Shown piece by piece: positions 24,093 to 36,400 of a DNA stretch of 64,000 nucleotides; position 1 is the first letter of the stretch; every line of letters begins with the position of its first letter. Source of the DNA: Owenia fusiformis (Eukaryota > Annelida > Polychaeta > Sabellida > Oweniidae); assembly GCA_903813345.2 (NCBI GenBank), contig CAIIXF020000010.1:26872425-26936424 (forward strand), written 5' to 3'. The notes below the pieces were generated by a model that was given only the letters and a program-made list of their open reading frames with translations, was not told the origin of the DNA and ran no database searches. Made by a program: the position numbers and the translations under genes.

Positions 24093-25110
24093 ATCGGACA
24101 CTTCATTTGTTCGGAATGAAACAATCCGAACCTTATCAATCGAACAAAATCAATATTGTAATTATACAAATGAAAGTTTGGTTGATTTATATCCTATTAA
24201 TGAATTAAAGGCTTATCTTAGTTTTTATATGATATTTCGGGGGTTTTGTATTAATTTTTTGAATACTTTTTGTTAAATCAACCAAAATTTCCTTTGTACA
24301 ACTATGATGTTGGAAGAAAATGTTTTATATGCTATTTTGTTCAAACAAGCTTCGGAAAGTTCTTTTATTTCATTCTCAAGAATTGGTAAAAAGGGACAAA
24401 AAACAATTGCACTAAAAAAAATGTTAACAGTTATATAAATAAATTATTTTCGCATTTAATTGTTGTCAATCACTCAACATTACATAAAGGACTTTGTTAA
24501 TTCTTTACAGAATGTTTCAATCCTTTCTCCAATTAAGGTTCCCGGGAATTTTAGCATTTGCAAGAGAGACACGATAGCACTAAACGAACTACTCAGAGAT
24601 CGCTTCTTTTCAAAGGTTTTGTGCTACTCAATTAGACTGGATTTTATTACTCCGCGGACTATATTTTAGTCAAATAGAGAAAAATGAATCTATGCGTAAT
24701 CAAAGTGACAAATCGGACATATAAAATATTGAACTGAATCATATTTCAAGCATAATTGTGATCTAAGTGAGGTTTAAAGATATATATATATATCAGAACT
24801 ATATTCTTACAATTAAAAGCCAAATTACGCCATTCGTCATAGAGAAACAAAATGGATGTATGTCGACGAATTTGGCTAATAATTTGTGATGTTTCACTAA
24901 TTCCCCGAGGCAATGTAAGCTTACTCCATGTCCATTCATACAAATGGAAGGTATGTCCGTGTATCTATTCTATTTGTATGTCATTTAGACAGACTTCATC
25001 AGTCTTTGTCACTTCATTTTTGTATGCTTGAATTTCTGAATCTGCTTGACTGTCAGTGACATTTGAAATGAGCAACCCAGTGAAGGAATCTGCAGCTGTA
25101 TTGGTCCTTA

Positions 25111-27369
25111 TTATGTCACCACCAAAAGTGGTGACATATTGTTATGGTCTCCGTTTTTTTGCGACGGCGGTTGGCGTCCGGCGGTTGGTGGTTGGCGTCC
25201 GGCGGTTGGCGTCTGTAACAATTTCTTACAACTTCCTATAACTTAACAAATACTGTTTAGACTGACTTCAATGTTTTACTAAATCATCTACATGTTCTCA
25301 GAAGTTCAAATCTGACTTTAGATTTGACATTTGACCTTCAATGACCTTCTCAAGGTCAAAAAGGTCTTTTTTCAACTTGCTTCACATTGACTAAATTTTT
25401 TTTCAAAATCATCTACATGTTCTCAGAAATTCAAATCTGACTTTAGATTTGACATTTGACCTTCAAATCTGACTTTAGATTTGACATTTGACCTTCAATG
25501 ACCTTCTCAAGGTCAAAAAAGGTCAAAAAGGTCTGTTTTCAACTTGCATCAAATTGACAAATTTTTTTTTTCAAAATCATCTACGTGTTCTCAGAAATTC
25601 AAATCTGACTTAAGATTTGACATTTGACCTTCGATGACCTTCTCAAGGTCAAAAAAGGTCAAAAAGGTCTGTTTTAAACTTGCTTCAAATTGACTAAAAA
25701 ATTTTTTCAAAATCATCTACGTGTTCTCAGAAATTCAAATCTGACTTTAGATTTGACTTAAGATTTGACATTTGACCTTCAATGACCTTCTCAAAGTAAA
25801 AAAAGGTCAAAAAGGTCTTTTTTCAACTTGCTTCAAATTGACTAAATTTTTTTTTCAAAATCATCTACATGTTCTCAGAAATTCAAATCTGACTTTAGAT
25901 TTGACATTTGACCTTCAATGACCTTCTCAAGGTCAAAAAAGGTCAAAAAGGTCTGTTTTCAACTTGCTTCAAATTGACTAAATTTTTTTTTCAAAATCAT
26001 CTACGTGTTCTCAGAAATTCAAATCTGACTTAAGATTTGACTTAAGATTTGACATTTGACCTTCAATGACCTTCTCAAGGTCAAAAAAGGTCAAAAAGGT
26101 CTGTTTTCAACTTGCTTCAAATTGACTAAAAAAAATTTTCAAAATCATCTACGTGTTCTCAGAAATTCAAATCTGACTTTAGATTTGACTTAAGATTTGA
26201 CATTTGACCTTCAATGACCTTCTCAAAGTCAAAAAAGGTCAAAAAGGTCTTTTTTCAACTTGCTTCAAATTGACAAAATTTTTTTTTCAAAATCATCTGC
26301 ATGTTCTCAGAAATTCAAATCTGACTTTAGATTTGACATTTGACCTTCAATGACCTTCTCAATGTCAAAAAAGGTCAAAAAGGTATTTTTTCATCTTGCT
26401 TCAAATTGACTAAATTTTTTTTCAAAATCATCTACATGTTCTCAAAAATTCAAATATGACTTTAGATTTGACTTTAGATTTGACATTTGACCTTCAATGA
26501 CCTTCTCAAGGTCAAAAAAGGTCAAAAAGGTCTTTTTTCAACTTGCTTCAAATTGACTAATTTTTTTTTTCAAAATCATCTACATGTTCTCAGAAATTCA
26601 AATCTGAAAAAGGTAAAAAAGGTAAAAAAGGTCTGTTTTCAACTTGCTTCAAATTGACTAAAAAAAATTTTCAAAATCATCTACGTGTTCTCAGAAATTC
26701 AAATCTGACTTTAGATTTGACTTAAGATTTGACATTTGACCTTCAATGACCTTCTCAAAGTCAAAAAAGGTCAAAAAGATCTTTTTTCAACTTGCTTCAA
26801 ATTGACTAAATTTTTTTTTCAAAATCATCTACATGTTCTCAGAAATTCAAATCTGACTTTAGATTTGACATTTGACCTTCAATGACCTTCTCAATGTCAA
26901 AAAAGGTCAAAAAGGTATTTTTTCATCTTGCTTCAAATTGACTAAAATTTTTTTCAAAATCATCTACATGTTCTCAAAAATTCAAATATGACTTTAGATT
27001 TGACTTTAGATTTGACATTTGACCTTCAATGACCTTCTCAAGGTAAAAAAAGGTCAAAAAGGTCTTTTTTCAACTTGCTTCAAATTGACTAATTTTTTTT
27101 TTCAAAATCATCTACATGTTCTCAGAAATTCAAATCTGACTTTAGATTTGACATTTGACCTTTAATGACCTTCTCAAGGTCAAAAAAGGTCAAAAAGGTA
27201 TGTTTTCAACTTGCTTCAAATTGACCAAATTTTTTTTCAAAATCATCTACATCTTTTCAGAAGTTCAAATTTGACTTTACAAGTTCTCAGAAATTCAAAT
27301 CTGACTTAAGTTTGAACTCATAATATTGTGAGCAACTAGGTGGTGACATTTTGTCATGTTAATGCCTTG
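25111..27369. mobile_element. Dispersed element carrying an AGGTCA-rich satellite
   Basis: The left end reads TTATGTCACCACCAAAAGTG then GTGACATATTGTTATGG. The right end reads GTGGTGACATTTTGTCATG then TTAATGCCTTGT. Both ends carry the inverse pair TGTCACCAC/GTGGTGACA. Between them lie about 14-15 imperfect units of 110-150 bp (tcaaaatcatctacatgttc, tcagaaattcaaatctgact, tttgaccttcaatgaccttc, tcaaggtcaaaaaaggtcaa). A second copy with fewer units is at 59862-61075, and a left-end fragment is near 50320. No protein is encoded. Confidence 0.8.
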
Positions 27370-27688
27370 TTGTGGATTTGAGATTTTTTCAATTCATCGA
27401 CAAACTTCAACTATTAACACAGTTGCTATAGACTATAGTGATAAAGATTACCAGATCAAATACATATAGAGAAAATGTACACAGAGATCAACATAATAGA
27501 TATTGACATTTATAATGTAGGCCTACATACTTACATTAATCGTAACATTTGAATCACAAGACAAATCCTGACTGTATCAATTCTTGACAACATTGAGTTG
27601 AATAGGCCTACACACTGAATATTTGTCAGCCTAAACTTCTTGATAATTTCTGTTTCAGGCTTAAAGAGTTCGCGGTGTGACGTGCGCC

Positions 27689-30600
27689 ATGTCTGCAGAC
27701 TCTGTAGTCAGCATGCTGAGGGAACCTAGCACTGAGCAGAAACTTCCACCAGCTAGGGAGTTTCCGAGATATAGCAGCTGTTGTTGTGGAAAACCTAACA
27801 CTAAGATTGAGCCAGAGACATGGTCTAGCCTACTGGTTGAAATACGGAAAAATCGTTGGCTTCAAATCTATCATTATCATCCAACAGTGAGGGACAAACA
27901 ATTTCAGATTGAGTTAGAGACTTATTTGAATTATCGTAAGACGGGGAGAGATTTTACACGTAAGCAACAACTTTTACAACTGTTGCAAGTGAAACAGAGG
28001 TCTCGATCAAACTCAATTATATCTAATAATTCTCTGTTGAACTCTACTGTCCGTAAGAAAAAAATTACAAGTGACTCCATGAAAACAGAGTGGAGTGGAA
28101 GTGGAGTCATACCAGGTAGTGTTGTTGGGTCAGACTCAGACATCAATGTTAGAGATACTAATGGGGGGCAGACTGCACCTAAATCATCTGACAGTTCTGT
28201 AAGTGTTTATACAGATAATAAGCCATTAATTGGGATTGAAAGTACAACGAATAATCACCAGAATAAGACAGACACTGCTTCAATAGCAATGGGCCATAGT
28301 GATGTGATAACAACAGCAAGAGACACATGTGGACATAATATATCACTAAAAAGTCCCAGTTTGGATATTCAAAATTCTGACAGTGAAAGTATTAACACAT
28401 CAAGAGATGTCCAAATATCTTTAGCTAAATCACAACAGGGAATAAATCAACACACACATGACAAAGATCAAGGCAATATTGGGACAAAGATGGACAGAGA
28501 ATCTCCTGGTGCTGTTGACAATTATAACAAACTACCTCATAGCTTTGAACACATTGGAACACAGAGACCTGCATCTAATGACTCCCAGGATCTCTCATCA
28601 GAAGGTTCTGAGAGATCTGTGAACCAAGACAAAGGAACTATGAACCAAGACAAAGGAACTATGGACCAAGACAAAGGAACTGTGAACCAAGACAAAGGAA
28701 CTGTGAACCAAGACAAAGGAACTTTGGACCAAGACAAAGGAACTATGAACCAAGACAAGGGAACTATGGACCAAGACAAAGGAACTATGAACCAAGACAA
28801 AGGAACTGTGAACCAAGACAAAGGAACTTTGAACCAAGACAAAGGAGATCATAGTGCAGTTCTCTTCTTCTTTCATGGTGTTGGTGGTTCAGCCGATGTT
28901 TGGAAGCCACAGGTTGACTATTTCCGCAAAGAAGGTTATGAAATTATAGTTCCAGATCTTCTGGGACACGGCTACAGCCAGGCCCCAAAGACACAATCTG
29001 CATATCATTTTAAAGAACTCACCAAAGACATTGTGGCAATATTTGATAGATACTGTAAGAGAAGAAATGTCATTATAGGTCACTCTTATGGGTAAGCATA
29101 GCAGTTTGTAGATTAAGTTAACTAACCAAAATTAAGTTATTTCTAGACCTCCATATGTTTCTGGAGGTATAATATACTACATCTATCATATAATGGTTCT
29201 AAATGTACATGCAAGTCATGCCCTCACAATTTTTCTTTGCTGTCTTCTCCCCAGGATTGTTTCTCAAGTGGATGCCAAATTCATATTTACACAATTTAGA
29301 CCTTTGCTCAAAATATGCTGGTTTTTCCATTCTCATTTTATGGATTCTTATGTGGGTGCAAACCTATTAATAAAATCTCAAGTGGATGAAGCAACCACTA
29401 GCTTTAATGCTTGGGAGATCACTGCTATTTAAGAACATATTACATGTAATGTTATAATAGATTTATTGTGACATGTTGTCTTGTATTTTCAGGACATGTT
29501 TTGCAACAATTTTAGCCAGACAGCGCTCTCTCTATGTGACCAAGATGATTCTTATCAGTGGGGGAGGCCCCACCCCCCTTCAACCCCAGCCAGGGATATT
29601 CTCACTGCCTTCCTGCCTCCTTGGCTGCCTCAAACCCATTCTAGTCTGTGGATTTAAAAAGTAAGTTTCCAGAAGACATAGATGTAAAACAATAATAAAG
29701 TCATATATCACTGTTGGGATGAATTCTTAGAATACAGTATGATAGCAGCATTCTCGACATCAGTCATATATCACCCAATCAACACCTGTCATGAATACAT
29801 GTATGGCCATAAGAAGTAGATTCTTTGTTTTGTGTCAATGACACTGTCAATTTTGATGCACATCGAATTATCCACCATTTCGTCTGATTCTGATTGAATG
29901 AAATGCAATGGTACTTTTAGACCCTTGTGATTGCTATTTGGATGTGTTTTTTTTGATTTACTCAAAATCGTACAAGCAAGCAAACCAAAGAATCTACTTC
30001 TTATGGCCTATGTGGCCCAGTCAATAACAAAATACATGTAAGCATGTGGTTTTGTCTTTCTCTATTGTATTCAGGAATTGACAATGAAATGATTATGTGT
30101 TTTATTTAAGACATATTATAAATCATTTCGATTTTACAATATTATAGCTTAATAAGTTTCACAGATACATGTATTCCTGTTTTCAGATCTGCATTTGTGA
30201 CAAAATCAAAAACATATGTACCAAAAGAAAAAGCTTTTGATGTTCCGTCCTATGTGTTGAAGCACACAATGAATGGCCAAGATTGGCTAGATGGTGATGA
30301 GAATTATCACAGATGGATCACAGTACCAACACTACTTATCTATGGGATGAATGACCCCCTGGTCACTCTCTGGGAGACACAGGCTATGCAAAAAGTATGA
30401 GTCAACTTGTGATGGACTAAGACATTTTTATGTACAATACTATTTATATTTTAGCGTTTCCTTCTCATGAGATTTAACTTGAGATTGACTTGTTTATTGA
30501 TGGTCCTGTCACCTTTTTGAGCTCTAATTTTGACAATTTATTAACCAGTCTACACAAACTTCAAATTCTGCTTTAAAATGTTTAGGCCTAACGGGCCCCA

Positions 30601-31084
30601 CATCATATACTTATTGAACTGTCAAAAACTGGCACAAAGAGGAAGTTCTTGTAACTGTAATTAACATTTTCAATTTGCAAATCATAATGTTTAATTAAAG
30701 TTATGGTTGAACAGGTATCTCATGAAGTCTGAAATTAAGAATTTCCAAGTTAATTGTTAAAAGGTTATTATGGCAATTTATTTCTTCTGGGATGATTGTT
30801 CCTTTAAGTTGTAATTCTCTAGATTCTTATTTTTGGCTTTCTTTGTGTTTCAGATTGTGTTTGGCTCTACTCTAGAGGTAATAGACAATGCAAGCCACAT
30901 GGTTATGATCGACCAACCAGAACTAACCAACAAACTTATACATGACTACTTACACAAAGACTTCAGAGTTATTGGTACAGCAAAGCGACAGAATAGACTG
31001 GTTAAACATCAAAGCTCTGTAATATCTTTGAAAACACTCCCACCAAGTGGCTTATTCATGACAGGAAAGCACAATGATCACTAG
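27689..31084 (+). CDS. ABHD8: Alpha/beta hydrolase domain-containing protein 8
   Basis: Serine-hydrolase fold; a physiological substrate is not firmly known for the family. Coding exons: 27689-29091, 29493-29660, 30187-30394, 30854-31084, in phase, 669 aa. An oxyanion-type HGVGG lies at 396-400, the nucleophile elbow GHSYG at 464-468 (S466), the acid D580 in YGMNDPLV and the base H608 in NASHMVMI, so the triad is complete. DLLGHGYSQAP and MILISGGGPT are close to human ABHD8. The ATG at 27689 is chosen because it is the first in frame after the 27659 acceptor. A GTG-led extension upstream is not a start. The N-terminal ~385 residues are long, polar and probably disordered, with an 11-copy heptad array, which makes the protein much longer than the ~440 aa human form. 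ANKLE1 follows on the same strand. Confidence 0.93.
28619..28847 (+). repeat. ABHD8: In-frame 21-bp array encoding NQDKGT(M/V/L) heptads
   Basis: Eleven copies of a 21-bp unit (aaccaagacaaaggaactat type) encode (V/M/L)(N/D)QDKGT heptads just before the hydrolase domain. N/D and M/V/L alternate between units, and 21 bp keeps the frame. The array is polar and probably an unstructured spacer. It is a likely site of length variation between individuals. Confidence 0.95.
29803..30009. mobile_element. MITE in ABHD8 intron 2
   Basis: GGCCATAAGAAGTAGATTCT at 29805 is mirrored by AGAATCTACTTCTTATGGCC ending at 30008. The arms extend to about 23 bp (TTTG/CAAA). It is about 205 bp long with no coding capacity. 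Confidence 0.75.
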
Positions 31085-31334
31085 TAAGATCTCATATGTG
31101 TTATCTCTAGCTACCTCTTTGAACAGTGCAATATCTCAGGCCATGTATCTATTTGAAGGAGTGTAATACTTAAGGGTTCACACAGACTGTATATAATGTA
31201 CATCATGTATATCATGCATATCATGTATATTATGATCAGTGATGCCTGCCTCTTAATTGGTGGTTATTACTCAATCTTGTTTGTTGTCTTGTTCAAATTT
31301 CATTGGAATACATGATCTTAATTGTATATATGTA

Positions 31335-31782
31335 CAGGGTGGTCCAAAAAGTGGAACATAACTTAAATGTAAAAAAATTATTTCTGTATCAAAATGCACC
31401 AACATTTTCCTTTGCATATAGTTCTTTCAAATGTTTGTATACAGTCTTTCTTGTTAATGGTCTTAAAACAACTCAATGATTGATGTGACCCTTCAATTGT
31501 TTCTTCTTGAATAACAAGTTCAAACTTGGGCTTCCATTTTGAAGTGATTTTTAAATTTTCTTGTGGTTGTGATAAATGATTTCCTTTCAACATATCTTAA
31601 CAGAAACAGACTTCCTCAATGTTTGCCATTGTGAGTTCAAATCCTGCGATTTGATTAACATTTTGTTTAAACTTTACAGGAGATTTGATATGGTCTGTAA
31701 ATATATACTTTGTGTACATTTAAAAGAAAGAAACTTTCTGTGTACGATTAACAAATGTTCCACTTTTTGGACCACTCGCCTG
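31335..31782. mobile_element. Tc1/mariner-type MITE, CAGGGTGGTCC ends, copy 2
   Basis: CAGGGTGGTCCAAAAAGTGG at the left, preceded by TA, and CACTTTTTGGACCACTCGCC then TG at the right. The right terminus has a two-base interruption and no clean TA, so it is older than the copy at 16175-16982. No transposase. Confidence 0.7.
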
Positions 31783-32620
31783 CACTTACCTGTACATGTA
31801 GTAGTGTAAGTAGAATAAGAAAATGTAATTTGAACATGTACCACTACTATTCACTGCAATTGACAGCTGGACTGTTGAACATTTGAACATGATTTTGCCT
31901 AGTCATAATTTAACTTAATTTTTATCATAGAGATGACTATATATTATGTCACTGCAGATTTATAATGTAGTGTTGTAATTATTGGAACAAATGTCTCATG
32001 TTTTGTTTGTACAATAATATATGATATATGCATGCATTTGTATAGAGGTATTTTTAATACACAATAGATTATGACACAACTGATACTGTAAATGACTATT
32101 AATTAAGAATATATATTCATATATACAGTAAAACCTGTCCTAGTGAACATCTGTGTCTAGTGAACCCAGATTTACAGTGAGCATTTTTATCAGATGCCAA
32201 ACCTTGTTCTCCCATTGATTTTCATGTTATGTGAACACTTACCTACTATAAAAAGTGAACACCAAATCTTGAATTGCCCTGTGTATAGTCAACAATATAT
32301 GATTTCTCACAGATTTTCTACAAGTGTCCTTTAAAAGTTTAGCACTTTGTTATCTGTCAAAAGATAATACCCTAGAGGAGATTTTGATAGGGTGACTAAT
32401 TTCTTCATAATAAAAATGACATGCCAACTTATGCAGATGAGGGAGATGCAATTTTACAGTCCCAGCAGAATACCATCTTTACATTCCATACCCAGGTCCA
32501 TACGACTGGAAAGATGTCACTGAAGTCAGTTTTTGTTATCTTCGCATTTGCAAATACAAGCTAGTAAACTCACAATACTTTGGAAAATCAGAATACTGAA
32601 AGCTTTAAATGGCCTTTATA

Positions 32621-33233
32621 CAGGGTGGGCAAAAAATGTCACTTTTTTTAAGACTACAACTTTTTCATTTTCCAACCTACATACCCCAAATTTTGCAGTT
32701 ATATAGTGCCAAGGGTTCTTAGTAATAATATAATGTAACAAGTCCTTCAACTTGGATTATATTTGATCTAAAAGGGGAGTTCAATTGGTCGGCCACCCTA
32801 ATTGATGATATATTTTAGTTTTAGTTGACTTGCTCATATTGCAGTATCAATGAAATGTTAGCCAAGTTTTTTTCAACCTGTCTTAATTGCCAGCTTTAGT
32901 TTAGCAATTTCCTATATTGGGTGCCAGACAATCTCCTGGAGACCTTCCAATACCTTATACTCACTGGGGTTTGCATCAGGGCTATTCGCTTGGCGATCAT
33001 CAGGCAGTTCAGGAACATTTTGCAAATTATGCTTATTTCTCATGGCACACCACATGTTTAAGAGAGACGCTGGCATGCTGGTGACATATTTTATTCAAGT
33101 AAAAGTGTATAATTTATGATCCATTGCTAGATAACAACCTCAAGTTTCATTTGGTATGCTAATTATGATTTAATATCAAAAATTAAAAAAGTTGTAGCAT
33201 TTTGAAATAAGTGGCGTTTTTTGGCCCACCCTG
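32621..33233. mobile_element. Tc1/mariner-type MITE, CAGGGTGGGC ends
   Basis: The left end CAGGGTGGGCAAAAAATGTC and the inverse of the right end, CAGGGTGGGCCAAAAAACG, continue into CTACAACTTTTT on both arms. TA lies at 32619-32620 and 33234-33235. It is 613 bp with no coding capacity. The terminal variant (GGGC instead of GGTCC) marks a sister family of copies 1 and 2. Confidence 0.78.
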
Positions 33234-33451
33234 TATATTAAGCCCTTTGCAGAATATTATCTGATTCCCGAACAATTTGATCCCCTAACGTTCGTATTTT
33301 CAGCGGAACAAAAATTTTGAACCAATAAAATCACCCGTATCATCTCTGTTTGGAATGACGCGGTAAATAACATGATTTTGGTTTCCATAAATCTTCTAAC
33401 TAAAAATACTGTTTTCTAAGAGTTCTAAAGTCCTAAACATAAAAACCGATT

Positions 33452-36400
33452 ATGCTTTTAGAACATGAACTGATAGAGGCACTGCAGGGAGAAGACATAA
33501 GGTAAATTTTGAAAATAATAACATAATATCTTCAGTCACAAGTTTTCTCGGCCTTTTTTGTCAGCTGACACTGACAGTGACAGCTAGCCTAGCCTAAACT
33601 AAAAACTTACTCACAAAGGTGCTCCCTAGGTTATAAGATTGTAGGCCGGTCGGGATCACCTCATTGTACCGACGCACATTATACCGAAACCCATTATACC
33701 GGCGCGCATTGTAGAGACCCTATCTGTTGCAAGACTAGTCAAGTGAACTCGACTTAATGTTGTTGTTTCACGTTTCTTTTTGACGATTTGGATATTTGTT
33801 TTTTATTTTTGTTTTCAACATTTGCGTCGAGGATATTAAGCCCTGTATATTGCGGTAAATGCTTTTCTGCCCTCTATGCTCAACAAAAGTTACACAGATA
33901 AGATAATGGATCCAATGCTTCAACTAGAATGTATTAACTCTTACCTTAAACACAGGAAGTACTTGATAATTGAAGAAATGTAATCATTTTCGTATATGTT
34001 TGAACCAATTTCCAATATGGTTCTCAAGGTCACTCAAGGTCACTGAATACTGTCTAAATGTGAAACCATGCAACCAAAACGAAATCGTAATTATTTATTA
34101 CCAACATATCTGTTTTCGGTTTCTTCACCCTCCTTGGTGTCTGAGAAGGCGATTCAATTGTCATAAGACGATGATAAACTTTCGAGTTGAAATCTCGATC
34201 TCAATATGGCTGCTGTTATTTATTGTAATTTCGTTTTTCGCTTCACCTAGAGTTTTACTTTTACACAATCATTACCCAGAATGCATCTACACATGGGGAA
34301 AAAAAAATTTTCCAGAAAAATTCTTATACTTCTTCAATTATCAAGCGTTTGACGTGTGTAAGGTAGGATTAAATACATTATCGATGAAGAGCATATTCTA
34401 ATACATAATTTGTGTGATTTTGGTTGCCTAAACAGGCCAGGAAAGCATTTCCCTCAATTTACAACCGGGAAGTGTGTACGACCCTAGTATGCAAGAAAAT
34501 AACAAAAAATAAATATCCAAATTATCAAAAAATAATGACAAATAAAGCATACGATGGTCGGATTTATATGACTATTGCAAGACTAACGCCTGGCGTAACC
34601 GTCACCATGTTATTCAGTGTTTTTAAGTAGCGCAAGGATCCTGCCATCACAGGCTGGTATCGAAAAATTTGTCCGCTGTGACGGAGCGTGCTATTTTGCA
34701 TAGAAACACTAAGAAACCCAGATAATTTATTTTTTTACTCATATGTTTCGCTATTCCAAAGAAAATTTCTTACTCCATGCAATGGGTATATCATTTGCGG
34801 GTAACTTTAACTTTTGTTTGAAGTCCAAAAACGCTAAGAGTAAAAGCTATTGAAAACGGCGCTGGGGTATCATACTCCAAAATGTACCATTTCTTTTATT
34901 TCTTTTTAATGGTACAATATAGTGATACGATAATATTTACATGTGTTTTCAGCATAACTCTGAAGGTATTAATGATATCTTGATATATTGGGTATTTTTA
35001 ATATTTTTTATAAAAAATAATGTTTACATTTTTTGTCAGCTGTGACGGAGCAGCTTTAACTGTGAACTACGTTAAGAATTTAAGATGCAAATTATATCTT
35101 TTAAAAGTACACTTAGAAGAGAGAACGTCACAAATCACTTTCCTAAATTATGACAAGTAGTCTCTTGGAGATCTGGGGTAATGTAAATCTGAGATATAAA
35201 AACGACAACGGAGATTTGTACTGAAATCAACATGAATCAACATGGTGTAAACTCAACATAATATTTCTAATACGTTTTCGCCAAGACGTCTTGAAATGTC
35301 ACGTGTAGTGTAAATAGGGCTAATATGAATTTATTCGAAATAGCGCACAGACATCCTGCATTCCGACAGATGTATAACCTTTTACCACATAATATTACTG
35401 TACATAAGATGATCCCAATACAGATTTAATTTGTATTTATTTGAAATTCATGAAATTCATCGTTTTGCATAGACTAAAATTATAAAAAAGTCTTGGTAAA
35501 CGTGCTGCACTGTAAAACCTGTCTCAATGAATATCTTTCTCTAGTGAACACCTCTTCTTATCAAATATTCCTCTGACTTCTGTATGAAATCGCCTGTATG
35601 AAGTGAACATCTACCAACTGGGAACACATTTTTGGGCTCCATATGTGTTCACTGTACACATGTTTTACTGTAGTTACATCAGATAGCCATAACTCTTATT
35701 CAAATAAAGAACGATCTTAAAATCAAATTTTGCATTTTCGTATTTCAAGATACACTCAACTTACCTTTTGGAACGACTAAAGAGGGTAGAACAATGCACA
35801 TTCCATACCATTATATGTATTTAGCTTCATCTTCAGCAAATCATTTTACTTCAAATAATCAAGTTACCGTAAAAAATGACCATGTCAGGCCGATGGATCC
35901 ACAGAAGGCACTACGAAAGGGAAATACCCTATACTTAAATGAAGCTGGCTATGATTTTCATGAGTTACCATGCATAAGTTGGATTGCAGTACAAACTGAG
36001 AAAAGATGCTTAAAGAGTGGTCGTATATACATCTCAGAATTTGAATTGTGTACTTTTATTACGTTTCATTTTTCAGAATACTTTACGAGATTTGACACGC
36101 TCGCTCCTCTAACGTGTAGTTGTAAAGAGATATATTATAAATCTAAATTCTTAACGTATTTCAGATTTGAAACTGCTCCGTCACAGCGGACAAAAAATCT
36201 AATTATTATTTTTTATCAAAAAAATTAAAAATACCCAATACATAAAGATCTCATTAATACCTCGAGAGTTATGCTGAAAACATATGTAAATATTATCGTG
36301 TCGCTACATTGTACCATTAAAAAGAAATAAAAGAAATGATACATTTTGGAGTATGATACTCCGACGCCGTTTTCAATAGCTTTTACTCTTAGCGTTGTTG

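Larger units (their letters stand above)
23529..24535. mobile_element. Inverted-repeat element A, copy 2 (with hAT-like insertion)
   Basis: It begins AAAGGATGAGTATCGATATG and follows copy 1 (8365-10973) through tttttgaacacacgtttctc, tggtcatcttttgaatggta, and later attttttgaatactttttg and ttgttgtcaatcactcaaca. Similarity fades near 24535 and the right inverted end is not recognisable. It lacks the 1.9-kb insertion of copy 1 but carries its own 381-bp one. Confidence 0.7.
21466..27658. other. Head-to-head spacer between PDE9A and ABHD8
   Basis: No coding exon was found. The region must hold the promoters of PDE9A (minus) and ABHD8 (plus). It contains a 283-bp MITE (22546-22828), a second MITE (22936-23142), element A copy 2 with a hAT-like insertion (23529-24535), and a 2.2-kb satellite-bearing element (25111-27369). 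An AG acceptor at 27657-27658 precedes the ABHD8 start by 30 bp, so ABHD8 probably has at least one upstream untranslated exon in this region. Confidence 0.7.
31085..33451. other. ABHD8-ANKLE1 spacer
   Basis: Holds the ABHD8 3' UTR and the ANKLE1 promoter. No exon or clear poly(A) signal was chosen. It includes two CAGGGTGG-type MITEs (31335-31782 and 32621-33233), a short tandem run of atcatgtat words at 31200-31235, and from 32127 a sequence starting ACAGTAAAACCTGTCCTAGT that resembles the left end of the element at 35509-35672. Confidence 0.65.

Noticed and set aside
27677-27688. GTG-led extension of ABHD8 (four extra codons)
   Set aside because: GTG is not a usual start in animal nuclear genes, and an ATG in good context follows at 27689.
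33970-34401. 143-codon plus-strand frame in ANKLE1 intron 1
   Set aside because: No recognisable domain, composition of random AT-rich sequence, and it does not connect in phase with ANKLE1 exons.
35794-36228. 144-codon plus-strand frame
   Set aside because: It runs into the arm of the 34648-36578 foldback element, is AT-rich filler, and shows no family motif.
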